Assembly: GCA_945949485.1 (NCBI GenBank)
Contig: CAMFER010000012.1
Span: 1-33,729, forward strand
Direction: 5' to 3'
Origin: an uncultured Clostridium sp.
GTDB lineage: Bacteria; Bacillota; Clostridia; TANB77; CAG-508
DNA: 33,729 bases
Both the position numbers and the translations under genes were made by a program. This document shows positions 33,582 through 33,729 of the stretch, piece after piece (position 1 is the stretch's first letter; each line of letters starts with the position of its first letter). The notes below the pieces were generated by a model. The model had not been told where the DNA came from. It searched no databases and worked only from the letters and a program-made list of their open reading frames with translations.

Positions 33582-33729
33582 TTTTAAATTCCTCCTCACA
33601 TAATTTTTATTATTATAGCAGAGTATAATAATAGTAGTCAATATTGCAATTTATATATTCTTGATTTAATTATTATCGTAAATTGTAAAAGTAAATTCCA
33701 AATACGATATATAAATATGGATATAAACT

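Overview
The window comes from a low-GC, Gram-positive, Clostridia-like bacterium, plausibly a gut commensal. The evidence is very A/T-rich codon use, strong AGGAGG-type ribosome binding sites, consensus sigma-A promoters, LPxTG-type surface proteins with SdrD_B-like repeats, and a mixture of RepA_N, MobV and Tn916-like integrase modules. The species cannot be named from the sequence.

Layout. 1-10.8 kb is chromosomal: an M23 peptidase (minus), a guanine-deaminase-like enzyme, two giant surface adhesins in tandem, tRNA-Arg(ACG) and tRNA-Pro(TGG). From 10882 to 27644 a 16.8-kb integrative element sits in the 3' end of tRNA-Pro. It is bounded by a 12-bp direct repeat (attL/attR), and TTGCAGAAAC arm-type repeats lie at both ends. 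It carries a tyrosine recombinase with a cysteine-rich insert next to attR, a CI-like repressor, and divergent promoters facing a long minus-strand operon. That operon holds an excisionase-like protein, hypotheticals, an SF2-like ATPase and an RHH regulator. The element also has a second tyrosine recombinase and a cargo operon of membrane proteins. Directly right of attR lies a second mobile module (RepA_N initiator, an array of inverted repeats, a pMV158-like oriT, a MobV relaxase, a small partner protein). It is followed by a compositionally foreign radical SAM gene, then an aldo/keto reductase and a nucleotidyltransferase-like gene.

Main observation. Five in-frame CGG codons occur in the A/T-rich genes of this window: one in the M23 peptidase, one in the first adhesin, two in the second recombinase and one in the excisionase-like gene. 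At all five the reading frame breaks. At all five, skipping the C of CGG (a +1 shift) restores the frame, reads the next codon as GGN glycine and recreates the family's conserved sequence. In the protein motifs where this can be judged the residue is a conserved glycine. All other CGG trinucleotides in these genes are out of frame and harmless. The only tRNA-Arg visible has anticodon ACG, which does not read CGG. This suggests that CGG is an unassigned or hungry codon resolved by +1 frameshifting, or that CGGN is a quadruplet glycine codon. The phenomenon spans both chromosome and mobile element. The one gene that uses CGG as ordinary arginine (the radical SAM gene, two codons) is the one that looks recently imported. 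A sequencing artefact is the main alternative.

Other notable structures are a compact promoter-hairpin-terminator small RNA at 23.86-23.96 kb, a perfect promoter overlapped by an RHH operator at 20.2 kb, a three-layer nested hairpin at 18.7 kb, and five successive inverted repeats ending in the oriT at 28.8-29.0 kb.
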